This document shows positions 8,916 to 17,052 of a stretch of 64,000 bases of DNA, piece after piece. Under the pieces are notes generated by a model. That model did not search any database. It saw only the letters and a list, made by a program, of their open reading frames with translations, and had not been told where the DNA came from. A program made the position numbers and the translations under genes. Each line of letters opens with the position of its first letter. Position 1 is the stretch's first letter. The stretch comes from Gluconacetobacter sacchari. Lineage in GTDB: Bacteria > Pseudomonadota > Alphaproteobacteria > Acetobacterales > Acetobacteraceae. Location: positions 1 through 64,000 of the forward strand of contig NZ_JABEQJ010000007.1 in the NCBI RefSeq assembly GCF_014174255.1, given 5' to 3'.

Positions 8916-9812
8916 ATGAATCTCGAAGCCCTCTCCGACTTCAATCTGGTCGCTGCCCATGGCGGCTTCGGGCGCGCCAGCCGTGTGACCGGTCGGCCGA
9001 AGGCGACGCTGTCGCGTCGGATCGCCGAACTCGAACAGAGCCTCGGCGTCAGGCTGATCGAACGAGGATCCCGGAGCCTGCGACTGACCGACGAAGGGCG
9101 CGCGCTCCATGAGCGCACGGAGGGGCTGCTGTCGGAAATCGCGGAGGCAGGCGAGGCCGTCATCCTGGGGGCATCGACCCCGAGGGGCCGATTGCGGGTC
9201 AGCGCGCCGGTGGTCTTCGCCCATGTGGCACTTCCCCGGATCGCCGCCTGCTTCGCCGTCGCCTTTCCGGAGGTCCAGCTTGAGATCGTCGCCGAGGATC
9301 GCATGGTCGATCCGGTCGAAGACGGCTACGACCTGGTGATCCGCATCGACCCTTCGCCGGATGAAAAGCTTGTCGGCCGCCGTTTCCTCACCGATGAACG
9401 TTGGGTCGTGGCGCCGACGGACATGAAGCGGCCCATTCCGACGACGGACGGCGCGGCCTGTCCCGTCAGGGCCGTCCTGCTGAGTGCTGCGCCCTCGACC
9501 GCCGTCTGGCGCATGCGTTCCGGAACGGCCAGCGAGAGCGTCCTCGCGCCGAAACTGGTCATGCGCCTCTCGTCACTCCTGATGGTGCGCGATGCCGTGC
9601 TGGCGGGCGCGGGCGCGGCTCTGCTGCCGAAGCTTCTCGTCGCGGACGATGTCGAAGCGGGCCGGCTCGCCTGCTGGGGAACCCACGCCGGCCCGTCGGT
9701 TGAAATCTGGGCGCTGCAAAGTTCGCGCCGTCTTGTCGGCGCCAAGGTTCGTGCTTTCCTGGACATGGTCGAAAAGACGTTCCCGGAGAAGGTCTTCGTT
9801 TTACCGACCTGA
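8916..9812 (+). CDS. LysR-family transcriptional regulator
   Basis: Regulator of 298 residues with an N-terminal winged helix (LSDFNLVAAHGGFGRASRVTG, then RRIAELEQSLGVRL) and a C-terminal effector domain. The start was chosen at the ATG giving MNLEALSDF; an open frame extends upstream but runs through the operator-like palindrome. It faces the broken NmrA-like gene, its most likely former target. A hairpin with eight-base arms follows the stop. It lies inside the block bracketed by the SQR-end repeat, so it is probably acquired or rearranged DNA. Confidence 0.85.
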   Translation: MNLEALSDFNLVAAHGGFGRASRVTGRPKATLSRRIAELEQSLGVRLIERGSRSLRLTDEGRALHERTEGLLSEIAEAGEAVILGASTPRGRLRVSAPVVFAHVALPRIAACFAVAFPEVQLEIVAEDRMVDPVEDGYDLVIRIDPSPDEKLVGRRFLTDERWVVAPTDMKRPIPTTDGAACPVRAVLLSAAPSTAVWRMRSGTASESVLAPKLVMRLSSLLMVRDAVLAGAGAALLPKLLVADDVEAGRLACWGTHAGPSVEIWALQSSRRLVGAKVRAFLDMVEKTFPEKVFVLPT

Positions 9813-9835
9813 GCGAGGGCCGGAGCGTTGCTGCT

Positions 9836-9855
9836 GGCACCGGCATTCCGGTGCC
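9836..9855 (+). terminator. Hairpin after the LysR gene
   Basis: GGCACCGG, loop CATT, CCGGTGCC form a perfect 8-bp stem 23 bp after the LysR stop. There is no T run directly after it, so its strength as an intrinsic terminator is uncertain. Confidence 0.45.
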
Positions 9856-9892
9856 GCGGTTCGCGGGGGTCACGTTCCGATTGGTCGCATTT

Positions 9893-10597
9893 TTATATTC
9901 TGCTCCAGAATGACTGGGGTGGTCGGGGATACGGCCATTCCTGCTGGGAGAAGTACCGGGCAAGCTCGTCGTCAATGCGTGTCGTCGTCTGTTGTGCTTC
10001 CTGTCCCAAACCCTGTCGCAAGGTGCCCGGAATGCCCAGTACAGGCCCAATCATATGAACGGCGGTTCCCGCGGAGCCTGCTGCCGACGCAATGCCAAAG
10101 CCCGCGCCTGGCATGGCTCCGGTTGTGCTGGAGGTCGAAAACGTCAGTAATGTCGGCTTTTCCGCATGCGGGACTGAAAGCGTGGTGGACACGCGCAGCA
10201 ATGCTTTGCCCGCGCCATATCCAATCAAAAGACGTGCGATGGCACTCCCGCTCCGGACTTGAGTGATGACGCATTGCAGAGTCAGATCCGCCGCCTGCCC
10301 TGGCGGGACCACGGCCAGATTCCGCGCAGCCAGGAGATGTGTGAGATCCTGCGTGAGGTCGGCTTCGGCAATTTGCACATCGTGACTGTGTCCGGCGACC
10401 CGTTTAGCCTTTTTTGGCAGGGGACTGGTGTCCGACACGACGATCGAGATGCTGTGGGGGCGGGGCAGTCTGGCGGGCGGAGCCGTCATCGACTCGCTGA
10501 CCACGTGGGTTCCCGCACACCCTGCCAGCAGGGGCAGGCAAAGGAGGATGACCGAAAGACCGGGCGGGCAACGCGTGTGTGAAGGGTATTTGTCCAT
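9893..10597 (-). CDS. DUF4410-like lipoprotein
   Basis: Predicted lipoprotein of 234 residues. The start was set at the ATG giving MDKYPSHTRC, because this places a proper signal and lipobox (LPLLAGC) at the N-terminus; the longer open frame does not. The middle (ADLTLQCVITQVRSGSAIARLLIGYGAGKA) matches the pattern of DUF4410 proteins, which have no known biochemical role. A Gly/Ala-rich stretch follows (AMPGAGFGIASAAGSAG). It is divergent from an AraC-type regulator with only 70 bp between them, so it may be its target. Base composition here looks less G+C-rich than in the neighbours. Confidence 0.7.
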   Translation of the reverse strand: MDKYPSHTRCPPGLSVILLCLPLLAGCAGTHVVSESMTAPPARLPRPHSISIVVSDTSPLPKKAKRVAGHSHDVQIAEADLTQDLTHLLAARNLAVVPPGQAADLTLQCVITQVRSGSAIARLLIGYGAGKALLRVSTTLSVPHAEKPTLLTFSTSSTTGAMPGAGFGIASAAGSAGTAVHMIGPVLGIPGTLRQGLGQEAQQTTTRIDDELARYFSQQEWPYPRPPQSFWSRI

Positions 10598-10667
10598 AGG
10601 GCGACTATCGCCATTGACCGAAAGACCCGCTAACATTGCAAGGTCATAATTCGTTCGTTTTAGGCCA

Positions 10668-11447
10668 ATGACGTCCCAGTCAACCATGGAGAGCAGCGTG
10701 GATTGTCTGCCGGCCGACTGTGCGATTCTGGCCCAGATAGATCGCGGCCTCAGTGTGGCGAGTCCCATGCATAGTCATTCCCATGGGGAAATATACGTCA
10801 TTCAGAACGGGCATCTGCTGTCGACTTCCGCCGATGCGCGCTGGCTTATTCCTGCTGGTCAAGCCTATTGGGTGCCCGCGGGAACATTGCACGGGGGATC
10901 ACTGTCCAACGTGTCCGGCATCCGGATACATGTTTCCGCTGATATGACGAAAGAATTCTTCCCCGAAGCGGCTGTTGTATTTAACGCAACGCCATTGATT
11001 CTTGCGTTGATGGAGCGCTGGGGCGAGGAAGCCGAGCATGGATTGCCGAAGCGAATGCTCGACAGTCACAGGCTCGCGGTGCTGCTCGACGAAATGGCAC
11101 GCAGCATTGCGCAGCCTGTTATTTTGCCTATTCCGACGCATCAAGTGATGCGCCAGGTCATGTCGGACTGGTCGATGGAATGCGATGAGCGCGCCAGTCT
11201 TGACGAACTGGCCAGCCGCTGCCGCATGTCACGACGGACATTCACCCGTCACTTCCGGGAAGAAACCGGTCTTTCGCCGGGAGTCTGGATGCAGACCGCG
11301 CGTCTTTTGCGTGGTTACAGCCTGATGGCATCCGGTGCCTCGGTCACGGAGACGGCATTTATGCTTGGCTACGACAGCGCGACCAGCTTCTTCAATCTCT
11401 GTCGTCGTTTTACCGGTATGAATCCCAGCGATTTCGCTCGAAAATGA
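10668..11447 (+). CDS. AraC-family regulator with cupin sensor domain
   Basis: Regulator of 259 residues. The N-terminal half is a cupin-like ligand domain (SHSHGEIYVIQNGHL, then PAGQAYWVPAGTLHGG, with several His that could bind a metal or ligand). The C-terminal half (about 160-259) has the two helix-turn-helix units of the family: SLDELASRCRMSRRTFTRHF and SVTETAFMLGYDSATSFFNL. ATG at 10668 is taken; ATG at 10686 is also possible. It is divergent from the DUF4410 lipoprotein and lies inside the bracketed accessory block. The inducer is unknown. Confidence 0.88.
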   Translation: MTSQSTMESSVDCLPADCAILAQIDRGLSVASPMHSHSHGEIYVIQNGHLLSTSADARWLIPAGQAYWVPAGTLHGGSLSNVSGIRIHVSADMTKEFFPEAAVVFNATPLILALMERWGEEAEHGLPKRMLDSHRLAVLLDEMARSIAQPVILPIPTHQVMRQVMSDWSMECDERASLDELASRCRMSRRTFTRHFREETGLSPGVWMQTARLLRGYSLMASGASVTETAFMLGYDSATSFFNLCRRFTGMNPSDFARK

Positions 11448-11490
11448 TTGATCGTGATTCCTTGATGGGCGCTGATCGAAGGGAGCCGCG

Positions 11491-11550
11491 GGTCGAGGCG
11501 GTCAGGCGTCCCTGATCGGTCTGTGCGGCAGATGCACGTCGCGGCCGGTC
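11491..11550. repeat. Right copy of the 60-bp direct repeat (true SQR 3' end)
   Basis: Partner of 8317-8376 with four mismatches. It covers the last codons, the stop and the first bases after the sulfide:quinone reductase gene. Confidence 0.85.
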
Positions 11551-12758
11551 AGCATCATGTTCCAGTAGAGTTGCGGGAAAACCCTGGTCTTGAGGATCCA
11601 GGCGAAACGGCTGGGCTTGCGCTGGTCGTAGTGGAAGCTGGGAGCCGGCACGCCGCCATAGAGAAATTCCGCCAGCACCACCCGCCCGTACGACACCGTC
11701 AGCGGGCAGGCGCCGTAGCCGTCATACGCCGCCGCCAGCGGGCGACCGTCCAGCGAGGCCAGCAGGTTGTCGACCACCACCGGCGCCTGGGCGCGGGCGG
11801 CGGCGGCCGTCTTGGCGTTGCTGGTGCCGATGACGTCGCCCAGGCCGAACACGGTTTCGAAACGCGCGTGGCGCAGGGTCGCGGCATCGACGTCCAGCCA
11901 GCCGGCCTCGTTGACCAGCGGGCTGGACTTGATGAAATCGGGGGCGCTCTGCGGCGGGGTGACATGCAGCATGTCGAACGCGCGCGTGACCGTGCTGCTG
12001 CTGCCGTCGGGCGCGGTGACGGCGAAGGTGGCCACGCGCTTCGGCCCGTCGACCGCCACCAGATTATGCCGCAGATGCAGGTCGATGCCGTAATAATCGA
12101 TGGCATCCTGAAGCGGCGGCACGAAATACTTTACGCCGAACAGCGCGTCGCCCGCCACGTCGAATTCGACCTTCATGCGGCTGAGCACGCCTTCGCGCCG
12201 CCAGTGGTCGGACGCCAGATAGGCGATCTTCTGCGGGGCGCCTGCGCATTTGATGGGCATCGGCGGCTGGGTGAACAGCGCCGTGCCGCCCTTGAGCGAC
12301 TGGATGCAGGACCAGGTATATTCCACCGTGTCGCGCGCGTAATTGCTGCATACGCCGTTGCGGCCCAGCGTCTCGGTCAGGCCGTCGATCCTGCCCCAGT
12401 CCAGTTGCAGGCCGGGGCAGACCACCAGGCGGCGATAGCCGATCTGCCGGCCGTCGGCGAGGGTGACGAGATTGTTCTCCGGCGTGAAGGACCGGACGGC
12501 CGCCCGCAGCCAGCGGACCCCCTTGGGGATCAGCCCGCCTTCCTGCCGCAGCGTATCCTTGAGGGCCATGACACCGGCGCCCACCAGCGTCCAGCCGGGC
12601 TGGTAGGCGTGGGTGGTGGCGGGGTCGATGACCGCGATCGACAGATTGGGCCGGGCGCGCCGCAACCGCGCCGCGACCGTCAGCCCCGCGGCCCCGCCGC
12701 CGACGATGACGACGGTGAAGCGGTCGCTATCCGGAATGTCGGTCTGGGTCGGGGCCAT
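11502..12758 (-). CDS. Sulfide:quinone oxidoreductase
   Basis: Membrane-attached flavoprotein that oxidises sulfide to sulfane sulfur and passes electrons to ubiquinone. The sequence has 418 residues. An FAD-binding GGGAAG motif is at 20-25, and cysteines at 137 (GVCSNYA) and 171 (IKCAGAPQK) fit the redox cysteines of the mitochondrial-like SQR type. A C-terminal amphipathic region (PSRFAWILKTRVFPQLYWNMM) suits membrane attachment. It is monocistronic in appearance, with the small DUF3297 gene 97 bp upstream on the same strand. Its last codons are duplicated about 3.2 kb away. A related FAD/NAD(P) dehydrogenase cannot be fully excluded, but the cysteine pattern favours SQR. Confidence 0.85.
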   Translation of the reverse strand: MAPTQTDIPDSDRFTVVIVGGGAAGLTVAARLRRARPNLSIAVIDPATTHAYQPGWTLVGAGVMALKDTLRQEGGLIPKGVRWLRAAVRSFTPENNLVTLADGRQIGYRRLVVCPGLQLDWGRIDGLTETLGRNGVCSNYARDTVEYTWSCIQSLKGGTALFTQPPMPIKCAGAPQKIAYLASDHWRREGVLSRMKVEFDVAGDALFGVKYFVPPLQDAIDYYGIDLHLRHNLVAVDGPKRVATFAVTAPDGSSSTVTRAFDMLHVTPPQSAPDFIKSSPLVNEAGWLDVDAATLRHARFETVFGLGDVIGTSNAKTAAAARAQAPVVVDNLLASLDGRPLAAAYDGYGACPLTVSYGRVVLAEFLYGGVPAPSFHYDQRKPSRFAWILKTRVFPQLYWNMMLTGRDVHLPHRPIRDA

Positions 12759-12855
12759 GGGCGTCTCTCCTTACGCTGGTATCCGTAACGGAGGCCGATC
12801 CTAGTCGCCCATGCCGCAAAGTCGTAAGCGAATTCCGGGAGGCTGCCCGGCGGGC

Positions 12856-13098
12856 CTACGCCTGGTCCTTGAACCAGACCTCGACCGGGCCCTGGAGCTT
12901 GATGGTCATGGGGTTGCCGCGCCGGTCCGTCGTGCGGCCGACCGCGAGCCGCACCCAGCCCTCGCTGATGCAATATTCCTCGACGTTCGTCTTCTCGACC
13001 CCCTTGAAGCGCACGCCGATTCCACGTTCCAGCAGGGCGGCATCGTGGAACGGGCTTTCGGCGTTGGCGCACAGGCGATCGGGCGGCGTATCACTCAT
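12856..13098 (-). CDS. DUF3297 family protein
   Basis: Small soluble protein of 80 residues, the usual size of the family. It starts MSDTPPDRLCANAESPFHD; the longer open frame upstream lacks family-like sequence. The conserved part contains GIGVRFKGVEKTNVEEYCISEGWVR and the end VEVWFKD. The function is unknown. It stands alone between the SQR gene and a divergent efflux pump. Confidence 0.82.
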   Translation of the reverse strand: MSDTPPDRLCANAESPFHDAALLERGIGVRFKGVEKTNVEEYCISEGWVRLAVGRTTDRRGNPMTIKLQGPVEVWFKDQA

Positions 13099-13293
13099 CG
13101 GGAGGGACCTTTGCTGGGGATTCGAGTGTTGAGACAGCGGTGGTGACATAGCGGGTCCGGGCGGCCAATCCAACCGCCCGCGCGCGTCTGCCATGTGTCC
13201 GCGCGGCCTCACGCGTGCCGAATGCAATGGACATGCGGCGCGGAAACCGTGACATACGGTCCCGCTTGTCATTCGGGTTCATGGCGCAATTCC

Positions 13294-14565
13294 ATGTCGG
13301 CTTCCGGTTCCACCTCTCCTTTCTCGGCCCCGCCTTCCCGCATCGCCTATCGGCATCGCATTCCCGTCGGTTCGCTGCCCGCGTGGCTGGTGATCCTGCT
13401 GGGGCTGGTGACGGCGATCGGGCCATTGGCGACCGACATGTACCTGCCGGCCTTTCCGGCGGTCGATCGCGAACTGGGCGGCGGCCCGGGCTCAGCGCAG
13501 ATCACGCTGGCGGCATGGTTCGCCGGGCTGGCGGTCGGGCAGTTCTCGCAGGGGCCGCTGTCGGACCGGCTGGGCCGGCGCGTGCCGCTGCTGGGCGGGC
13601 TGACCCTGTTCAGCATCGCCTCGGCCGGATGCGCGCTGTCGGCCGATTATCACATGTTCTGCGTCTGGCGCTTCCTGGCGGCGCTGGGCGGGTCGTCCGG
13701 CGTCGTGGTGCCGCGCGCCATCGTGCGCGATATCGCGACCGGCGCCCAGGGCGCGCGGATCATGGCGCAACTGACCCTGGTGTTCGGCCTGATGCCGATC
13801 CTGGCCCCCAGCCTGGGCAGCCTGGTGCTGTCGGTCGGGCACTGGCGCTGGATCTTCTGGTTCGCGACGCTCTATGGCGTGCTGGGGGTGGGGGCCATCG
13901 CCTGGACCCTGCCGGACACCCTGCCGCGCGAGCGGCGGATCGCGCTGTCGGTCTCGACCGTGCTGTGGCGCTATGTCGGGATCGCGCGGGAGCCGATGTT
14001 CCTGTCGGCCGCGCTGCTGCTCGGGTTTTCGGCCTTCGTGATGTTTGCCTACCTGGCCAGCGCCCCGATCCTGTTCGAGCAGGTCCTGTCCTTCACGCCG
14101 CGGCAGTTCGGCGTGTTCTTCGGCATCAATGCCGCCATGTTCATCGCGGGCGCGCAGATCAATGGCCGGCTGGTCCACCGGATCGCGCCGCATGTGCTGA
14201 TGCAGCGCGGCGTGGTGGCGATCACGCTGTCGGCCGGGCTGTTTCTGAGCCTGTCCGTCGCCGGCGTCGCCGGGCCGGGCCACCCGATGCTGGTCTGCGC
14301 CATGATCGGGCTGGTCACCGGGTCACTGGGCTTCGTCAATCCCAATGCCACGGTCCTGGCCTTTACCCGGCACGGGCACCATGCCGGCAGCGCCTCGGCC
14401 CTGCTGGGCACCCTGCAATTCACCATCGGGTCGCTGAGCGGCGTGCTGCTGGGCTACCTGCCGCTGACCAGCGCCGTGCCGGTGGCCGCCACGATGGCGG
14501 GCGGCATCGTGGGCATGCTGACATGCATGCTGTGGCACCGGCGGCATGCCCTGGCCGCAGAGTAG
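13294..14565 (+). CDS. Bcr/CflA-type multidrug efflux MFS transporter
   Basis: Drug:proton antiporter of the DHA1 group in the inner membrane. The ATG at 13294 gives 423 residues starting MSASGSTSPFS; the first helix (LPAWLVILLGLVTAIGPLATDMYLPAFP) carries the family motif D-MYLPA-P. The loop after TM2 has GPLSDRLGRRVPLLGG, and TM5 includes PILAPSLGS. Twelve hydrophobic segments can be followed, and the length is normal. It is divergent from DUF3297 and converges on ugd with a 15-bp gap. The substrate cannot be told from sequence. Confidence 0.88.
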   Translation: MSASGSTSPFSAPPSRIAYRHRIPVGSLPAWLVILLGLVTAIGPLATDMYLPAFPAVDRELGGGPGSAQITLAAWFAGLAVGQFSQGPLSDRLGRRVPLLGGLTLFSIASAGCALSADYHMFCVWRFLAALGGSSGVVVPRAIVRDIATGAQGARIMAQLTLVFGLMPILAPSLGSLVLSVGHWRWIFWFATLYGVLGVGAIAWTLPDTLPRERRIALSVSTVLWRYVGIAREPMFLSAALLLGFSAFVMFAYLASAPILFEQVLSFTPRQFGVFFGINAAMFIAGAQINGRLVHRIAPHVLMQRGVVAITLSAGLFLSLSVAGVAGPGHPMLVCAMIGLVTGSLGFVNPNATVLAFTRHGHHAGSASALLGTLQFTIGSLSGVLLGYLPLTSAVPVAATMAGGIVGMLTCMLWHRRHALAAE

Positions 14566-14580
14566 CGGCGACGTGCCGGA

Positions 14581-15906
14581 TCAGGGGCGCCCGAGCGACT
14601 GGTAGGCAAAGCCCGCCGCCTTCATCGCGGCGGGGTCGAAGATATTGCGCAGGTCGACGACGACCCGGCCCCGCATCGTCGCCGCCAGTTGCGTTGGCGG
14701 CAGGGCGCGGAATTCGTTCCATTCGGTCAGCACCAGCAGCACGTCGGCATCCTGCGCCGCGTCGAGGGCGCTGTCGCAATAGGTCAGGCCCGGCGGCAGC
14801 AGCGGCCGGGCGACCGGCATGCCGACCGGATCGAACGCGCGGATCTGCGCGCCCTGTTCGGCCAGCCGCACCAGGATGGGAATCGACGGGGCCTCGCGCA
14901 TGTCATCGGTTTCGGGCTTGAAGGTCAGGCCCAGCACGGCGACCCGCTTGCCGCGCACCGATCCGCCGCAGGCGGCGGCGATGCGGCCGGCCATGGCGAT
15001 CTTGCGGGCGTCGTTCACCGCCACCGTCGCCTCGATCAGGCGGGTCGGCGCCCCGGCTTCCTGCGCGATGCGAGTCAGGGCCAGCGTGTCCTTGGGGAAG
15101 CACGACCCGCCATAGCCCGGACCGGGATGGAGGAATTTGCGGCCGATCCGGCCGTCCAGCCCCATGCCGCGCGCCAGGTCGTGGACATCGGCGCCCACCC
15201 GGTCGCACAGATCGGCCATTTCGTTGATGAACGAGATCTTCATCGCCAGGAACGAATTGGACGCATATTTGGTCAGTTCGGCGGTTTCCAGCTTCACGAA
15301 CAGGACCGGCGCCTCGATCAGCGACAGGGGACGGTAGAGCGCGCCCAGCACGCCGCGCGTGCGCGCGCCGCCGTCGGGCGCGTTCTCGTCCACACCCACG
15401 ATCACCCGGTCGGGCCGCATGAAATCGCCGATCGCGCTGCCCTCGCGCAGGAATTCGGGATTGGAGGCGACATCGAAATCGAGATCCGGCCGCTCTTCGC
15501 GCACGATTTCGGCGATGCGGCGGCTGGTGCCGACGGGAACGGTCGATTTGGTGACGATCACGGCATGGCCGCCCATGGCCCGGGCGATCTGGCGGGCGGC
15601 CTGATGCACGTAAGTGAGGTCGGCCTGGCCGTCGCCATTGCGCGGCGGCGTGCCGACGGCGATGAAGATCGCCTCGGCCCCCGTGACGGCCTCGGCGATA
15701 TCGGCGCCGAAGGACAGGCGGCCCGCCCGGCTATTGTCGGCCACCAGCGTATCCAGCCCGGGCTCGTAGATCGGGATCCGGCCGTCACGCAGGGCGGCCA
15801 GGCGATCCGGATCGATTTCCACCACCGCGACATCGTTGCCGAATTCGGCGAAACAGGCGGCCGAAACCAGGCCGACATAGCCGCCGCCGATCATTGCAAT
15901 GCGCAC
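14581..15906 (-). CDS. ugd: UDP-glucose 6-dehydrogenase
   Basis: Oxidises UDP-glucose to UDP-glucuronate with two NAD+, supplying precursors for exopolysaccharide and lipopolysaccharide in the cytoplasm. It is full length (441 residues). The NAD-binding motif is IGGGYVGLVSA at the N-terminus, the catalytic Cys269 lies in GYGGSCFPKD, and the C-terminal UDP-binding domain includes GLTFKPETDDMREAPS and LVLTEWNEFR. It is convergent with the efflux pump, and its own promoter region, 5' of 15906, also holds the sRNA-like locus on the other strand. No other sugar-nucleotide genes are beside it. Confidence 0.93.
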   Translation of the reverse strand: MRIAMIGGGYVGLVSAACFAEFGNDVAVVEIDPDRLAALRDGRIPIYEPGLDTLVADNSRAGRLSFGADIAEAVTGAEAIFIAVGTPPRNGDGQADLTYVHQAARQIARAMGGHAVIVTKSTVPVGTSRRIAEIVREERPDLDFDVASNPEFLREGSAIGDFMRPDRVIVGVDENAPDGGARTRGVLGALYRPLSLIEAPVLFVKLETAELTKYASNSFLAMKISFINEMADLCDRVGADVHDLARGMGLDGRIGRKFLHPGPGYGGSCFPKDTLALTRIAQEAGAPTRLIEATVAVNDARKIAMAGRIAAACGGSVRGKRVAVLGLTFKPETDDMREAPSIPILVRLAEQGAQIRAFDPVGMPVARPLLPPGLTYCDSALDAAQDADVLLVLTEWNEFRALPPTQLAATMRGRVVVDLRNIFDPAAMKAAGFAYQSLGRP

Positions 15907-16054
15907 CGGTCATCCTCCTGTGGATCGCACTTCCCCTACGGCGCGGGAATATGGCGCCTCGACCGGCTTTTGGCCAGCTTGCCGCATGGCAGGGCAGCGT
16001 CGCGGAGATATATTGCATTGCACAATTTTCTTGACTCCGCGTGTCCTCACGATC

Positions 16055-16141
16055 ATGAGAGAAGGTGAAGCAGCGCTGGTCGCGCTTCATGGACGTTTCC
16101 TCCCTAGACTACGGCGGCGCGCTTCGGTGCGCCGTTTTTTT
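16055..16141 (+). ncRNA. Candidate small RNA with anti-Shine-Dalgarno motif
   Basis: No protein frame explains this stretch between ugd and mlaE. It folds as a first hairpin (TGAA 16066-16069 with TTCA 16086-16089, GCGC with GCGC, loop TGGTC), then a single-stranded CCTCCC at 16099-16104 complementary to ribosome binding sites, then a strong terminator. A TTGACT at 16031-16036 could be a -35 element; the matching -10 is weak. This layout is that of trans-acting RNAs with C/U-rich anti-SD motifs known in alphaproteobacteria. It could instead be an attenuator-like leader. Confidence 0.45.
16115..16141 (+). terminator. Intrinsic terminator upstream of mlaE
   Basis: CGGCGCGC, loop TTCG, GTGCGCCG (one G-U pair) is followed by seven T. 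This is the clearest Rho-independent terminator in the window. The nearest upstream coding gene on the strand is the efflux pump, beyond the whole oppositely oriented ugd gene, which is why an RNA gene is suspected. Confidence 0.8.
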
Positions 16142-16213
16142 GCCTATGGCATGGGGGCCGGCTTTTCGGACGCCCTCTTTGACGCGAGGGGCCTGGCGCG
16201 CTACGGCAGGGGG

Positions 16214-16270
16214 ATGATGGATCCATTTGCCGCTGTTGTCCGGCCGGCCAGCCGGTTACGCCACGCGTGA
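16214..16270 (+). CDS. Possible 18-residue leader peptide coupled to mlaE
   Basis: An ATG preceded by CAGGGGG at 16207-16213 opens a frame MMDPFAAVVRPASRLRHA whose stop overlaps the GTG start of mlaE as GTGA. The mlaE start has no good ribosome binding site of its own, so translation of this short frame could deliver ribosomes to it. There is no protein evidence, and it may be chance. Confidence 0.25.
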   Translation: MMDPFAAVVRPASRLRHA

Positions 16271-17052
16271 ACGCCGTACTCGATTTCATCGCGGCGCTCG
16301 GGCGGGCCGCCCTGAACCTGGTGCGGACCGCCGGCGCCTTGACCCTGTTTGCCATCGCGGCCGTGTCGCACCTGGTCCGGCCACCCTTCTACTGGCGGAT
16401 CTTCCTCGGCGCGCTGGTCGAGATCGGCTTCTTCTCGCTGCCCGTGGTGGCGCTGACCGCCCTGTTCTCGGGCGGGGTGATCGCGCTGCAATCCTATACC
16501 GGCTTTGCCCAGTACCACGCCCAGGGCGCCATCGCCGGCATCGTCGTGCTGGCCGTGACCCGCGAACTGGGGCCGGTGATGGCCGGGCTGATGGTGGCCG
16601 GACGGGTGGGAGCGGCGATGGCCGCCGAAATCGGCACCATGCGCGTGACCGACCAGATCGACGCCCTGACGACCCTGTCGACCAACCCGATGAAATATCT
16701 GGTCACGCCGCGCCTGCTGGCCGGCACGATCGCCCTGCCCTGCCTGGTGCTGGTGGCGGACCTGCTGGGGGTGCTGGGCGGGTTCATCGTGTCGGTCGTC
16801 AAGCTGGATTTCTCGGCGCCGGCCTATATCGCGGCCACCTTCGGCGCGGTGAAGACGATAGACGTGACCGTGGGCCTGGCCAAGGCGGCGGTATTCGGCT
16901 TCCTGATCACGCTGATGGGCTGCTACCATGGCTATACCAGCCGGGGCGGCGCCCAGGGCGTCGGGTCGGCCACCACCGCCGCCGTCGTCGCGGCGTCGAT
17001 CCTGCTGCTGGCGTCCGACTACCTCCTGACCGACGTGTTCTTCTCGCAATGA
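16267..17052 (+). CDS. mlaE: ABC transporter permease, MlaE family
   Basis: Inner-membrane permease of a phospholipid (Mla) or related lipid transport ABC system that helps keep outer-membrane asymmetry. It has 261 residues with about five hydrophobic helices and the family core ALTALFSGGVIALQSYTGF, TRELGPVMAGLMVAGRVGAAMAAEIGTM and TLSTNPMKYLVTPRL. The GTG start was chosen as the longest start keeping the family N-terminus. The stop overlaps the ATPase gene as ATGA. MlaD, MlaC and MlaB partners are not adjacent, so they must be elsewhere. Confidence 0.9.
   Translation: MNAVLDFIAALGRAALNLVRTAGALTLFAIAAVSHLVRPPFYWRIFLGALVEIGFFSLPVVALTALFSGGVIALQSYTGFAQYHAQGAIAGIVVLAVTRELGPVMAGLMVAGRVGAAMAAEIGTMRVTDQIDALTTLSTNPMKYLVTPRLLAGTIALPCLVLVADLLGVLGGFIVSVVKLDFSAPAYIAATFGAVKTIDVTVGLAKAAVFGFLITLMGCYHGYTSRGGAQGVGSATTAAVVAASILLLASDYLLTDVFFSQ

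Noticed and set aside
13215-14921. 568-codon plus frame overlapping the efflux pump
   Set aside because: Low-complexity Arg/Ala/Pro shadow in another phase of the Bcr/CflA gene that also runs through ugd.
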